64,000 bases of DNA, taken from the NCBI GenBank assembly GCA_029252045.1, contig JAQXCD010000059.1, positions 1 through 64,000 of the forward strand. Reading direction: 5' to 3'. A program made the translations under genes and the position numbers. A model generated the notes under the pieces. That model was given only the letters and a program-made list of their open reading frames with translations, did no database searches and was not told the DNA's origin. Of the stretch, positions 18,190 to 27,477 are shown piece by piece (position 1 is the first letter of the stretch; every line of letters starts with the position of its first letter). This stretch comes from Sulfitobacter sp. (GTDB lineage: Bacteria; Pseudomonadota; Alphaproteobacteria; Rhodobacterales; Rhodobacteraceae).

Positions 18190-18648
18190 TTACTGTTCGC
18201 GGAAGATGTTTTTCAACTCGGTCTCGTTGACCATTTCAGCCGCTGCCGCCGCACTCACCCATTTGCGGCTGCGCTGGTGGGCTTCGGGAAACTCTTCCGA
18301 GAGGTCCTCGACAGCTACAGAATAGACCAATGTTTCCACAGGAATTTCCAGACCGCTGTTCTGCCGTTTTTGGTAAGTATAGGAACCGATTGGATCAATT
18401 GTGGCGCGGCTGTTGCGCACGCCGGCTTCTTCCCAGGCTTCCTGCAAAGCAGCCTCGTTTGATTTGAGGCCCCGAATTGGCCATCCTTTGGGGATAATCC
18501 AGCGACCAGTGTCGCGGCTTGTCACCAAAAGGAATTCACGCTCTGGGCCATCACCGCGATGACACAGCGCTGCGACCTGTAATCTCTTTGGCCGCTGCAA
18601 CAGCGGAGCAAGGAAGCCGTCCCAGACGGCCTTGAGTGCTACATTCAT
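18190..18648 (-). CDS. Nudix hydrolase
   Basis: A 152-residue protein with a Nudix box, GLKSNEAALQEAWEEAGV, in which the usual Arg-Glu is Gln-Glu. The preceding RWIIPKGWPIRG resembles diphosphoinositol-polyphosphate/diadenosine-polyphosphate hydrolases of the DIPP type. The expected reaction is cleavage of a nucleoside diphosphate linked to another moiety; the true substrate is unknown. The ATG at 18648 is chosen because homology begins near KAVWDGFLAPLLQRPKRLQV. It lies 82 bases upstream of the phosphate transporter on the same strand, so the two may be co-transcribed. Confidence 0.85.
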   Translation of the reverse strand: MNVALKAVWDGFLAPLLQRPKRLQVAALCHRGDGPEREFLLVTSRDTGRWIIPKGWPIRGLKSNEAALQEAWEEAGVRNSRATIDPIGSYTYQKRQNSGLEIPVETLVYSVAVEDLSEEFPEAHQRSRKWVSAAAAAEMVNETELKNIFREQ

Positions 18649-19067
18649 GTCTCGACTACTCGATTTATTATTCTTATGTCTGTGGACATACAGCTTATAT
18701 CGCAAAGTTGCAATTTTCTGTTAGCAGCTGGGCGTTTGTGGGGTTTTCGTAATGCCAATGCCGGGCAGCATATCGTCGTGCTAAGTGGGCGGAGCTGTTT
18801 TGGGGGCACAACCAAACATGTATCGTGCAGACTGAGGCTGAGCTGTCTTTTCGTGTTGGAGGCTTTAAATATCAGTGATTTCAGTCTGGTAAATGGGCTT
18901 TCTCACTGATTTCCATACACCATTAAATTACATAATACTGATTATAAACTTAGGGGATTACCCTGAATGTTGTCTCAATTACACCCCAGGTCCTGATTGC
19001 GCATTGACCTTCCGGCACGGGTTATGAAACCTGCCAGAGTTGATTTTGACCACCGGAGCCCCCCCCT
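18649..19067. other. Divergent intergenic region, AT-rich near 18.9 kb
   Basis: About 420 bases separate the Nudix gene from the E1 dehydrogenase gene on the opposite strand. It holds a TATGTC-TGTG-GACATA inverted repeat near 18673-18688, a possible operator, and an AT-rich block around 18920-18960 that probably carries the promoter for the dehydrogenase. A 77-codon open frame (18676-18909) has no protein-like character. Confidence 0.4.
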
Positions 19068-21251
19068 ATGGATCGCGCAGCTATTGTTCATCAGAATTTC
19101 CTGCGCAGGCTTGCTGCAGATGATCTGCCCGCCGGTGCACAGGCTGATCCGGCAATCGCGCCCGCAAAGCTGGTCGAGCTGTTTCGCAGTCAGGTGCTCA
19201 GCCGTCAGCTGGACCGCACCAGCCGTGTAATGCAATCGCAAGGCAAAGGCTTCTACACCATCGGCTCGTCCGGTCACGAAGGCATGGCTGCCGTCGCCGA
19301 AGCGCTGCGGCCTACGGATATGGCGTTCTTGCATTACCGCGATGCTGCATTCCAGATCCAACGCGCGGCACAGGTTCCGGGCCAGACACCCGTGTGGGAC
19401 ATGCTGCTCAGCTTTCGCACCGCCAAGGATGATCCGATCTCTGGCGGCCGTCACAAGGTGCTGGGCTCGCGCGTGCTCAACATCCCGCCGCAGACGTCGA
19501 CCATCGCCAGTCATCTGCCCAAGGCTGTTGGTGCGGCCTATTCGCTGGGCCTCGCGCGCCGCTGCGCGCCCGAGCATGCCTGCCTGCCGGCAGACAGCAT
19601 TGTTATGTGTAGTTTCGGCGATGCCTCCTCGAACCATTCTACGGCCCAAGGTGCCATCAATACGGCCTGTTGGACCAGCTATCAGTCCGTGCCACTTCCG
19701 TTGCTATTTGTGTGCGAAGACAACGGCATAGGCATCTCTGTTCCCACGCCGCGCGGCTGGGTCGCGGCGAATTACTCTAACCGTCCGGGGTTGAAGTACT
19801 TCACTTGCGACGGGCTAGATATGGCGGAAACGTTGCAAGTATCGCAAGCTGCGGCTGACTACGTCCGCCGGACGCGCAAGCCCGCATTCTTGCACATCGC
19901 AACCGTGCGTCTCTATGGCCACGCAGGGTCTGATGTGGAAATGACCTACCGGGACAAAACCGCCATCGAGGCCTCGGAGGCGAATGATCCGCTGCTGCAC
20001 TCGGTCCGTATCTTGCGCGATGCGGGCGTTAGGACACCCGCGCAGTCCCTTGAAATATATCATGAACTTGAAGAAACCTGTACCCGTGTCGCTGGCGAGG
20101 TCATGCAGTTGGATGGCCTGCGCACGGCAGCGGACGTGATGGCGAGCATCATCCCGCCTGCCCGTGTTTACACCCCGTCAAACGGCCCTGCCCCTGATGC
20201 CCGCGCTGCCGTTTTCGGTAATGACATCAAACAGATGGCCGAGCCGCAGCCGATGAACCGCCTGATCGGCTGGGCGCTGGCTGACCTGATGCTGGAATAT
20301 CCCGAGATTATCGTGGCAGGCGAAGATGTTGGCCGCAAAGGCGGGGTCTATGGCGTCACCCAAAAGTTGCAAAACCGCTTTGGCCCCGACCGTGTCATTG
20401 ATACATTGCTGGACGAGCAATCCATTCTGGGCCTTGCCCTCGGGATGGCCCACAACGGTTTTGTTCCGATCCCGGAAATCCAGTTTCTGGCCTATCTGCA
20501 CAACGCCGAAGACCAGCTGCGCGGCGAGGCAGCTACCCTCAGCTTCTTCTCCAATGGTCAATACACCAACCCTATGGTGCTGCGAATTGCCGGTCTCGGA
20601 TATCAAAAAGGCTTTGGCGGGCATTTTCACAACGACAATTCGCTGGCCGTGTTGCGCGACATTCCGGGGATCATCATTGCCTGCCCTTCCAACGGGGCCG
20701 ATGCTGCGATGATGCTGCGCGAATCTGTTCGCCTTGCGCGCGAGGAACAGCGTGTGGTGGTGTTTATCGAACCGATTGCCCTCTATCCGATGCGCGATCT
20801 GCACAGCGCGCGAGATGGTGCATGGATGCACAGCTATCCCGCCCCTGACCGCCGTATCCCCCTGGGCGAGATCGAGGTTACAGGTGACGGAACCGATCTG
20901 GCCATTGTCAGCTATGCAAATGGCTATTACCTCTCAACTCAATCTGCCAATGCTTTGAAAGAAAAAGGCATTCACGCCCGCGTGATTGATATGCGCTGGC
21001 TGGCCCCCTTGCCCGAGGACGCCTTGCTGGAGGCCACAAAAAACTGCAAGAACATCCTGATTGTCGATGAATGCCGCCGCACGGGCAGCCAGTCCGAGGC
21101 GCTGATGGCGCTCTTCCACGAGGCGGGTCGCGGGCGCGTGGCCCGTGTGACTGCCGAAGACAGCTTTATCGCCACGGGTCCTGCCTATGCGGCCACCCTA
21201 CCCTCTGCCGACAGCATCACAGCCGCCGCAACCGCGCTGGTGGCATCATGA
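19068..21251 (+). CDS. Thiamine-diphosphate-dependent 2-oxoacid dehydrogenase E1, fused alpha-beta
   Basis: A 727-residue fusion. Residues ~1-340 resemble the E1 alpha chain (GKGFYTIGSSGHEGMAAVAEAL, MCSFGDASSNHSTAQGAINT, VCEDNGIGISVPT, the thiamine-diphosphate motif). Residues ~385-727 resemble the E1 beta chain (MNRLIGWALADLMLEYPEII, GEDVGRKGGVYGVTQKL, DTLLDEQSILGLALGMA). The beta half is closest in style to branched-chain 2-oxoacid dehydrogenases. No lipoyl E2 or E3 gene is nearby. Its stop overlaps the start of a FabD-like acyltransferase, implying a joint function, perhaps making an acyl group for that enzyme. The exact substrate is unknown. Confidence 0.85.
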   Translation: MDRAAIVHQNFLRRLAADDLPAGAQADPAIAPAKLVELFRSQVLSRQLDRTSRVMQSQGKGFYTIGSSGHEGMAAVAEALRPTDMAFLHYRDAAFQIQRAAQVPGQTPVWDMLLSFRTAKDDPISGGRHKVLGSRVLNIPPQTSTIASHLPKAVGAAYSLGLARRCAPEHACLPADSIVMCSFGDASSNHSTAQGAINTACWTSYQSVPLPLLFVCEDNGIGISVPTPRGWVAANYSNRPGLKYFTCDGLDMAETLQVSQAAADYVRRTRKPAFLHIATVRLYGHAGSDVEMTYRDKTAIEASEANDPLLHSVRILRDAGVRTPAQSLEIYHELEETCTRVAGEVMQLDGLRTAADVMASIIPPARVYTPSNGPAPDARAAVFGNDIKQMAEPQPMNRLIGWALADLMLEYPEIIVAGEDVGRKGGVYGVTQKLQNRFGPDRVIDTLLDEQSILGLALGMAHNGFVPIPEIQFLAYLHNAEDQLRGEAATLSFFSNGQYTNPMVLRIAGLGYQKGFGGHFHNDNSLAVLRDIPGIIIACPSNGADAAMMLRESVRLAREEQRVVVFIEPIALYPMRDLHSARDGAWMHSYPAPDRRIPLGEIEVTGDGTDLAIVSYANGYYLSTQSANALKEKGIHARVIDMRWLAPLPEDALLEATKNCKNILIVDECRRTGSQSEALMALFHEAGRGRVARVTAEDSFIATGPAYAATLPSADSITAAATALVAS

Positions 21252-22279
21252 GCCGCCCGACAGCCGTCCTTATCTGCCCGGGCCGTGGCACCTATAACAA
21301 GACCGAGTTGGGCACATTAATGCGGAGCCACGCAGGCAATCCCCTGATCTCTGGCTGGAACGCCCAGCGGGAGCAGACAGGTCAGGAAACCCTGACGGCT
21401 CTGGACAGTGCTGCGCGCTTCTCGGCTGCGCGTCATACCACGGGCGACAACGCCTCACCCTTGATCTATGCGTGCAGCTATCTGGACGCACAAGCCGCGT
21501 TTGGCAGCCATGACATTCGCGCGGTGACCGGTAACTCGCTGGGCTGGTACATCGCCCTTGCCGCAGGGGGTGGTGCTACGCCAGAAGCCGGCATGCAAAT
21601 CGTCAATACGATGGGCACGCTGATGCACACCCACGGCACAGGCGGGCAAATCCTCTACCCTTTCGTTGATGAAAACTGGCAGCCAATTGAGGGCGAGCAT
21701 ACCCGCCTGACCGAATTGATCATCTCAATTGACGCGCAACCGGATCATAGGCTGGCTTTGTCCATTCATCTCGGCGGGATTCTGGTGGTGGCGGGCAATG
21801 ACGCGGGCTTGTCGGCATTCGAGAAGGCCGTTGCGGGGGATGACACCCGCAAATCCCCACGCCTGCCCAATCACGCGGCCTTCCATACCACGATGATGGA
21901 GGATGTCGCCCGAATGGGTCAAAGCAGCCTGCCCCAAAATCTGTTCACGGATCCCCACACTGCCCTGATTGACGGACGCGGCGCTGTTTGGAATCCCGCT
22001 GCAACAGACCTCACCGCACTGCGCGCCTACACCTTGGGCCAGCAGATCACCCGAACCTATGACTTCACCGCGGCCATTGTCAGCGCGGCGCGTAATTTCG
22101 CGCCCGATCGTTTCATTATTACCGGTCCAGGAACAACTCTAGGTAGCGCTGTTGCACAGGCGCTTATCGGCATCAAATGGCAAGGTATCGACAGCAAAGC
22201 AGCCTTTCAGGAACGTCAATCAAAAGCCCCGCTTATCATCAGCATGGGCCGCGAGGACCAACGTGGCTTGGTGCTCTGA
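21248..22279 (+). CDS. FabD-like (malonyl-CoA:ACP transacylase-related) acyltransferase
   Basis: A 343-residue protein with the acyltransferase nucleophile motif GNSLGW (GxSxG form) near residue 97. A later PNHAAFHTTMM block matches the catalytic-His region of FabD enzymes (usual ...PFH...). The order and spacing fit the malonyl-transacylase fold. The motifs are divergent from housekeeping FabD, so it is probably a specialised acyltransferase. It starts inside the stop of the fused E1 gene (ATGA), indicating obligatory co-expression. No acyl carrier protein lies next to it. Alternative: a hydrolase that kept the fold. Confidence 0.75.
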   Translation: MSRPTAVLICPGRGTYNKTELGTLMRSHAGNPLISGWNAQREQTGQETLTALDSAARFSAARHTTGDNASPLIYACSYLDAQAAFGSHDIRAVTGNSLGWYIALAAGGGATPEAGMQIVNTMGTLMHTHGTGGQILYPFVDENWQPIEGEHTRLTELIISIDAQPDHRLALSIHLGGILVVAGNDAGLSAFEKAVAGDDTRKSPRLPNHAAFHTTMMEDVARMGQSSLPQNLFTDPHTALIDGRGAVWNPAATDLTALRAYTLGQQITRTYDFTAAIVSAARNFAPDRFIITGPGTTLGSAVAQALIGIKWQGIDSKAAFQERQSKAPLIISMGREDQRGLVL

Positions 22280-22349
22280 CACCAGCCACACTGCCCTTTC
22301 TTTATTTTGCCCTTAAACTCAATCCAGCAGCCGCTACACGCGCAACGGT

Positions 22350-23039
22350 CTATCCCAGAGAATATCCCGCGCCCCGCACGGTGCGGATGGGGTCGCTACC
22401 ACCGCTTTTTGTCAGCGCCTTGCGGAGGCGCGCCACATGAACATCGACAGTGCGTGTATCCACATAAATGTCGCGTCCCCAGACCAGATCCAACAGCTGG
22501 TCACGGCTCAACACGCGGCCCGGTTTCTCCATCAAAGTCAGCAACAGCCGGTATTCCGTCGGTCCCAACTTGACCTCTTCGCTATCACGCGTGACGCGGT
22601 GGGTCTCGGCGTTGAGGACAATATCCTCATACGCTAACGCCTCGCCAGAGGCGGCAGGCCGCACGCGGCGCAACTGGCCCCTCACCCGTGCCATCAGCTC
22701 GCGCAGGTTATAGGGTTTGATCACATAATCATCGGCGCCTGTGTCCAGCCCGCGCACGGCATCCACTTCCTCGGACCGCGCGCTGAGCATGATCACCGGA
22801 ATTTCCCGTGTCTCGGCACGGGATTTTACACGGCGGCAGACTTCGATCCCCGACATCAGCGGCATCATCCAGTCGAGGATGATCAGATCGGGCGCTGCCT
22901 CATCAATCAGCATCATGGCTTCTTCGCCATTCTCGGCCCGCCGCACGGCATAGCCTTCCGCTTCAAGATTATATGCCAACACTTCGCGTTGCGCAGGCTC
23001 GTCTTCGACCAGCAGGACTTGCATCTGGCTCACAGACAT
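22350..23039 (-). CDS. phoB: Phosphate regulon response regulator PhoB
   Basis: A 229-residue OmpR-type regulator, the same length as E. coli PhoB. The receiver domain has the acidic pair VEDEPAQ, the phospho-accepting Asp in LIILDWMMPLMSG, the switch Ser in VIMLSARSE and the Lys in YVIKPYN. The winged helix ends in VDVHVARLRKALTKSGGSDP and VRGAGYSLG. It is the last gene of the phoR-pst-phoU-phoB run and ends with TAG. It should bind Pho boxes, including the one before pstS. Confidence 0.95.
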   Translation of the reverse strand: MSVSQMQVLLVEDEPAQREVLAYNLEAEGYAVRRAENGEEAMMLIDEAAPDLIILDWMMPLMSGIEVCRRVKSRAETREIPVIMLSARSEEVDAVRGLDTGADDYVIKPYNLRELMARVRGQLRRVRPAASGEALAYEDIVLNAETHRVTRDSEEVKLGPTEYRLLLTLMEKPGRVLSRDQLLDLVWGRDIYVDTRTVDVHVARLRKALTKSGGSDPIRTVRGAGYSLG

Positions 23040-23043
23040 TTGC

Positions 23044-23754
23044 CTACCCCTTCAATTGCACCGATGTTTCATCCGCTTTCGGACGGGCCTCGTCTGGGTG
23101 GCGGCCATTGACCAGATAGATCACCTGCTCGGCCATCGAGGTGCAGTGATCGCCCATCCGCTCGACGTTTTTGGCGATGAAATGCAGATGCATACAGGCG
23201 GTGATGTTGCGCGGGTCTTCCATCATGAAGGTGAGGAATTCGCGGAACAGTGCATTATACATCTGGTCCAGCTCTTCATCACGGGCAATGACTTCGGCGG
23301 CCAGCGCCACATCGCGCCGGATATAGGCATCCAGCGCGTCCTTGAGCATCTCTTCGGCCAAACGCGCCATGCGGCGGATTGCACCCGTGCTGTCGTTCAC
23401 GGGCGGCATCTGTGAGAGCACCCCTGTGCGCTTGGCCATGTTCTTGGCATAGTCGCCGATCCGCTCCAGATTGCCGGAGATCTTCATAACGCTGAGGATC
23501 ATCCGCAAATCAACCGCCGTGGGTGCGCGCAGGGCAATGACCCGTGCGGCGTTCTCGTTGATATCGGCCTCTAGCGTGTCGATGATACAGTCGGCGGCGC
23601 GGACCTGTGCGGCCAATGCCTCGTCTCGTGTTTCAAGGCTGTTGGCGGCAAGGCGGATCGCGTCTTCGACCAGCCCGCCCATTTTCATGATCTGGGCCTG
23701 AATTTTTTCTAGGTCGCGGTCAAAGGCGGAGGCGATGTGATTTTGGTCTGACAT
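23044..23754 (-). CDS. phoU: Phosphate signalling protein PhoU
   Basis: A 236-residue all-helical protein with two PhoU repeats. Each has the metal-binding type motif, seen as RIGDYAKNMAKR in the first and RMGDHCTSMAEQVIYLVNG in the second. PhoU links the PstSCAB transporter to PhoR and damps the Pho response when phosphate is plentiful. The ATG at 23754 is chosen because homology begins near NHIASAFDRDLEKIQ. It sits four bases after pstB and four before phoB on the minus strand. Confidence 0.95.
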   Translation of the reverse strand: MSDQNHIASAFDRDLEKIQAQIMKMGGLVEDAIRLAANSLETRDEALAAQVRAADCIIDTLEADINENAARVIALRAPTAVDLRMILSVMKISGNLERIGDYAKNMAKRTGVLSQMPPVNDSTGAIRRMARLAEEMLKDALDAYIRRDVALAAEVIARDEELDQMYNALFREFLTFMMEDPRNITACMHLHFIAKNVERMGDHCTSMAEQVIYLVNGRHPDEARPKADETSVQLKG

Positions 23755-23758
23755 ATGC

Positions 23759-24556
23759 TTAACCGATCCTTCCGGTGATATAGCTCTCTGTGCGCGGGTC
23801 TTCGGGAGTGGTGAAAATCTTGTCTGTATCGCCAAACTCCACCAGATTGCCGAGGTGGAAAAACGCGGTGCGCTGGCTGACGCGCGCAGCCTGTTGCATG
23901 GAGTGGGTGACGATCACCACGGAATAGTTCTGGCGCAGCTCGTCGATCAGCTCTTCTACCTGTGCGGTTGCAATCGGGTCGAGTGCCGAGCATGGCTCGT
24001 CCATCAGCAGGACTTCGGGTTCTGTGGCCACAGCGCGTGCGATGCACAAACGCTGTTGCTGCCCGCCCGACAGGCCCGTACCGGGTGCCGCTAGGCGGTC
24101 CTTGACCTCGTCCCAGATCGCACCGCGGCGCAACGCACGCTCGACAATCTCGTCCAGCTCGGCCTTGTTTCGGGCCAGCCCGTGAATGCGCGGGCCGTAG
24201 GCCACGTTGTCATAGATGGATTTAGGAAAAGGGTTCGGCTTTTGGAACACCATGCCGACTTTGGCGCGCAGCTGCACCGGATCAACCTTTGGGTCGTAGA
24301 TGTCTTCGCCATCCAGCAGGATTTTGCCCTGCACGCGGCAGATATCAATCGTGTCGTTCATCCGGTTGATGCAGCGCAGGAAAGTGGATTTGCCACAGCC
24401 GGACGGGCCGATAAAGGCGGTAACCGTCTTGTCCTCGATCTCGACGTTGACGTCCTTGATGGCATGAGTGTCGCCGTAATGGACCTGAACGCCCGTGGCT
24501 GAGATTTTTGATTTCTGGGCCACTTGTGCCTCCGGTGTTTGAGTGTTGTCGCGCAT
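23759..24556 (-). CDS. pstB: Phosphate ABC transporter ATP-binding protein PstB
   Basis: A 265-residue ATPase. It has Walker [10 protein letters not shown], the PstB-type Q-loop [21 protein letters not shown], signature [14 protein letters not shown] and Walker [14 protein letters not shown] followed by the His of VTHSMQQA. It powers high-affinity phosphate import and, with PhoU, takes part in signalling. The first ~15 residues before [13 protein letters not shown] are variable and the start could be slightly internal. It lies between pstA and phoU with short gaps. Confidence 0.96.
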   Translation of the reverse strand: MRDNTQTPEAQVAQKSKISATGVQVHYGDTHAIKDVNVEIEDKTVTAFIGPSGCGKSTFLRCINRMNDTIDICRVQGKILLDGEDIYDPKVDPVQLRAKVGMVFQKPNPFPKSIYDNVAYGPRIHGLARNKAELDEIVERALRRGAIWDEVKDRLAAPGTGLSGGQQQRLCIARAVATEPEVLLMDEPCSALDPIATAQVEELIDELRQNYSVVIVTHSMQQAARVSQRTAFFHLGNLVEFGDTDKIFTTPEDPRTESYITGRIG

Positions 24557-24571
24557 CTTGTGTTCCTCCTT

Positions 24572-25888
24572 TTACCAGCGTCGCTCAAAGCGGCGGCGGA
24601 GCAAAACAGCGATTGCGTTCATGCCGATCAGAAAGACCAGCAGGATGATGATGCCGCCCCATGCGCGTTCATAGAACGCAGGGTCAGCGCGTTTGGCCCA
24701 TTCATAGATTTGGGCAGGCATGGCCGAGTTCGGATTGAGCAGGCCTTCGCTGATGCTCTCGGGGCCGTTGGAGGCAATAAAGCCCACCATACCGATCAGC
24801 AGCAGCGGCGCGGTTTCACCCAATGCCTGTGCCAGCCCGATGATGGTGCCTGTCAGGATACCGGGGGCTGCTAGGGGCAGCACATGGTGGAACACCGATT
24901 GCATCTTGGATGCCCCTACCCCCAGCGCCGCATCGCGGATGCTGGGCGGCACCGCCTTAAGCGAGGCGCGGGTGGAGATGATGATGGTCGGCAGGGTCAT
25001 CAGGGTCAGAACCAAGCCGCCCACCAAGGGTGCCGAGTTGGGCAGGTGCATGTAATTGATGAACACCGCCAGACCCAGAATACCGAAAACAATCGACGGA
25101 ACCGCCGCAAGGTTCGAGATATTCACTTCGATGATATCGGTGATCCAGTTCTCGGGGGCGAATTCCTCAAGGTAAATACTCGCCGCGACACCGATGGGCA
25201 GGGCCAGCGCCAGTACCACCAGCATCATGAACAGCGATCCTACCATCGAGACCCCCATACCCGCCGCCTCTGGCCGCGCATCCGAACTGTCAGCACCGGT
25301 GATAAAGGCAAGGTTGAACTTCTTTTTCAGCAGGCCTGCGGCCCTCAGCTGATCCACCAGATCCAGTTGCTCGACGCTGATGTTTTTGTCGTTGGCAATG
25401 CTGTCACGCGTCACGCGGTCTTTCAGATAGCCGTCCACGCGGCCTGATGCCAGAAAGTCGAAGGATACAGTCTGTCCGATCAGATCAGGGTCATCCAGCA
25501 CGGCGTCACGCATCCGCGCTTCCGCCCCTTTTGACAAAAGGCCGGACATTTCTTTGGGTTTCAGGTCCGATGAGGCTGCACCACTGTCAACCAGCTGTGC
25601 AAAGGCGTCGTTCAGCAAGGGCGCATATCCGAAGGTCGAGACCTTTTTGATATCTTCGATATCGCGTTTGCCCTTCTTGTCGAGCTTGGCGGCGTCCAGT
25701 GTAACGTCCAATGTCAGATATGTCTGCTGGAAGGCGCCTGCGCCGCGGCTGAAGATCGTACCCAGCAAGATCACCAGCATCAGCACACCGATCCCGATGG
25801 CGATCAGCCCGTAGGCCTTGAAGCGGGCCTCCGCGCGGTTGCGCCGCGCCGTGCGTGCATCTTGTTTGAGGAGGGATGTCTGGGTCAT
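24572..25888 (-). CDS. pstA: Phosphate ABC transporter permease PstA (long form)
   Basis: A 438-residue permease, longer than the ~296-residue E. coli protein. A cytoplasmic/first-helix region and a ~170-residue periplasmic insert of the DUF3333 type (residues ~55-205) precede the permease core. The core has the EAA-type loop RDAALGVGASKMQSVFHHVLP with ALGETAPLLLIG. This long form is usual in Rhodobacterales. Its ATG overlaps the pstC stop by four bases. Confidence 0.94.
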   Translation of the reverse strand: MTQTSLLKQDARTARRNRAEARFKAYGLIAIGIGVLMLVILLGTIFSRGAGAFQQTYLTLDVTLDAAKLDKKGKRDIEDIKKVSTFGYAPLLNDAFAQLVDSGAASSDLKPKEMSGLLSKGAEARMRDAVLDDPDLIGQTVSFDFLASGRVDGYLKDRVTRDSIANDKNISVEQLDLVDQLRAAGLLKKKFNLAFITGADSSDARPEAAGMGVSMVGSLFMMLVVLALALPIGVAASIYLEEFAPENWITDIIEVNISNLAAVPSIVFGILGLAVFINYMHLPNSAPLVGGLVLTLMTLPTIIISTRASLKAVPPSIRDAALGVGASKMQSVFHHVLPLAAPGILTGTIIGLAQALGETAPLLLIGMVGFIASNGPESISEGLLNPNSAMPAQIYEWAKRADPAFYERAWGGIIILLVFLIGMNAIAVLLRRRFERRW

Positions 25889-27396
25889 TCGTACTGCTCC
25901 CGGTATTTACGCACGATATAAAGGGCAACAACGTTCAGCCCCAGGGTCAGGACAAACAGCGTCAGGCCAAGGGCAAAGGCCACTAGTGTCTCTTGGCTGG
26001 CGAAATCGGTGTCGCCCGTCAGCTGGCTGACGATGCGGGTGGTGATGGTGGTCATCGCCTCAAACGGGTTGCCGGAGATGCGGGCGATGGCCCCTGCCCC
26101 CAGAACCACAATCATCGTCTCGCCGATGGCGCGGGAGGCTGCCAGCAGGATCGCCCCCACGATACCGGGCAGTGCAGCAGGCAGCACAACATTGCGGATT
26201 GTCTCGGAAGGTGTGGCGCCCAGCCCGTAGGAGCCATCGCGCAGACTTTGCGGGACTGCGTTGATGATGTCGTCGCTCAGCGAGGACACAAAGGGGATCA
26301 GCATGATGCCCATCACCAGACCGGCTGTGATCACGGCAGTGGCCCCGGACATCAGCGCATCGCCATCACGCAGGCCCTCGGCGCTCAGCAGACCGCCTGC
26401 CCCGAACACGCTGACCAGAAACGGCCCCACGGTGATCAGGGCAAACAGGCCGTAGACGATGGTAGGAATACCGGCGAGGATTTCAAGCAGCGGCTTTGCC
26501 GCGCTACGCAGTTGAGGGCTTGCATATTCACTGAGGTAAATCGCGGCAAACAGGCCAACCGGCACCGCAACCATCAGCGCAATGATGGAGATATAGAGCG
26601 TGCCCCACAGCAAAGGCAGAATAGATAACTCACTGTTGCCGCGAAAATTGGGTGCCCAGTTGCCGCCCAGAAAGAAGTCCTGCCATGGATGCAGGGAGAA
26701 GAAATTGATCGTCTCGAACAGCATCGATAAAACGATGCCCAGCGTTGTGAGGATCGCCAGCGATGCAGCAGCAATCAGCAGCGCCATCATGCCGCGCTCT
26801 ACCACGTTGCGGGCGCGGAACGCCGGATCGGCAGCGCGCACAGCCAGCGCCAGTCCCGCCAGCCCCAGTGCGACAACAACAAGGCCACGGACAAGACCCC
26901 AGCGGGCCTCAAGGCCGCGTGTAGTCTCGGCGGCGGCCAGCACATAAGGCTCCACCTCTGATCCCAGCGCCACACCGACCCCTGCCAACGTTGCCCGCAA
27001 CGTTGAGGGATCATCGCGCAGGGCGGCAATTGCGGGCGCGTCCAGCACGCCTTGCTCAATTGCTAGGGTCAGGCCACCTGCAACGCGGTTCACATCACTC
27101 AGTACCAGCGACGTCGTCCCCGCCGTTTCAGTGGCGGCCGCAGGCAGCAAAGGTACAACAGCGTTCTGGATCAGCATCGGTTGGGCCAGCAGCCAGATTA
27201 CCATCACCCCCAAGGCAGGCACAGCCGCAAACATCGCCGCCGTCATACCGTAATAGTTGGGAAGGGAATGGAGCACCCGCGCATCGCCACCTGCCCGCGC
27301 CATCGCGCGACGGCGTGCCAGAAAATAGCCAACACCGGCAACGGACAGCACCAGCAGTGTCAGGGTCAGGGGATTGCCGAGAAAGTTAAACGTCAT
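25885..27396 (-). CDS. pstC: Phosphate ABC transporter permease PstC (long form)
   Basis: A 503-residue permease with an extended N-terminal half (several hydrophobic segments and a periplasmic stretch, residues ~75-160) before the conserved core. The core includes LLWGTLYISIIALMVAVPVG, LEILAGIPTIVYGL, the EAA-loop region RDGSYGLGATPSETIRNVVL and AIGETMIVVLGAG. E. coli PstC is only ~320 residues; the long form is common in this order. It is preceded by pstS (81 bases) and overlaps pstA. Confidence 0.94.
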   Translation of the reverse strand: MTFNFLGNPLTLTLLVLSVAGVGYFLARRRAMARAGGDARVLHSLPNYYGMTAAMFAAVPALGVMVIWLLAQPMLIQNAVVPLLPAAATETAGTTSLVLSDVNRVAGGLTLAIEQGVLDAPAIAALRDDPSTLRATLAGVGVALGSEVEPYVLAAAETTRGLEARWGLVRGLVVVALGLAGLALAVRAADPAFRARNVVERGMMALLIAAASLAILTTLGIVLSMLFETINFFSLHPWQDFFLGGNWAPNFRGNSELSILPLLWGTLYISIIALMVAVPVGLFAAIYLSEYASPQLRSAAKPLLEILAGIPTIVYGLFALITVGPFLVSVFGAGGLLSAEGLRDGDALMSGATAVITAGLVMGIMLIPFVSSLSDDIINAVPQSLRDGSYGLGATPSETIRNVVLPAALPGIVGAILLAASRAIGETMIVVLGAGAIARISGNPFEAMTTITTRIVSQLTGDTDFASQETLVAFALGLTLFVLTLGLNVVALYIVRKYREQYE

Positions 27397-27477
27397 AAAG
27401 TCTCCGCCGTTTTGGCGTCAAAGGTAAGGGGCCGCCCGAACAGCAGCCCCTTGGTGTTTTTCAGGGAATGCGAAGGC

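Noticed and set aside
16269-18325. Long plus-strand open frames opposite aroQ, the phosphate transporter and the Nudix gene
   Set aside because: They mirror conserved minus-strand genes; composition is typical of antisense frames in GC-rich DNA.
18676-18909. A 77-codon open frame between the Nudix and E1 genes
   Set aside because: Cys/Ser/Leu-rich text without a ribosome binding site or recognisable pattern; more likely regulatory DNA.
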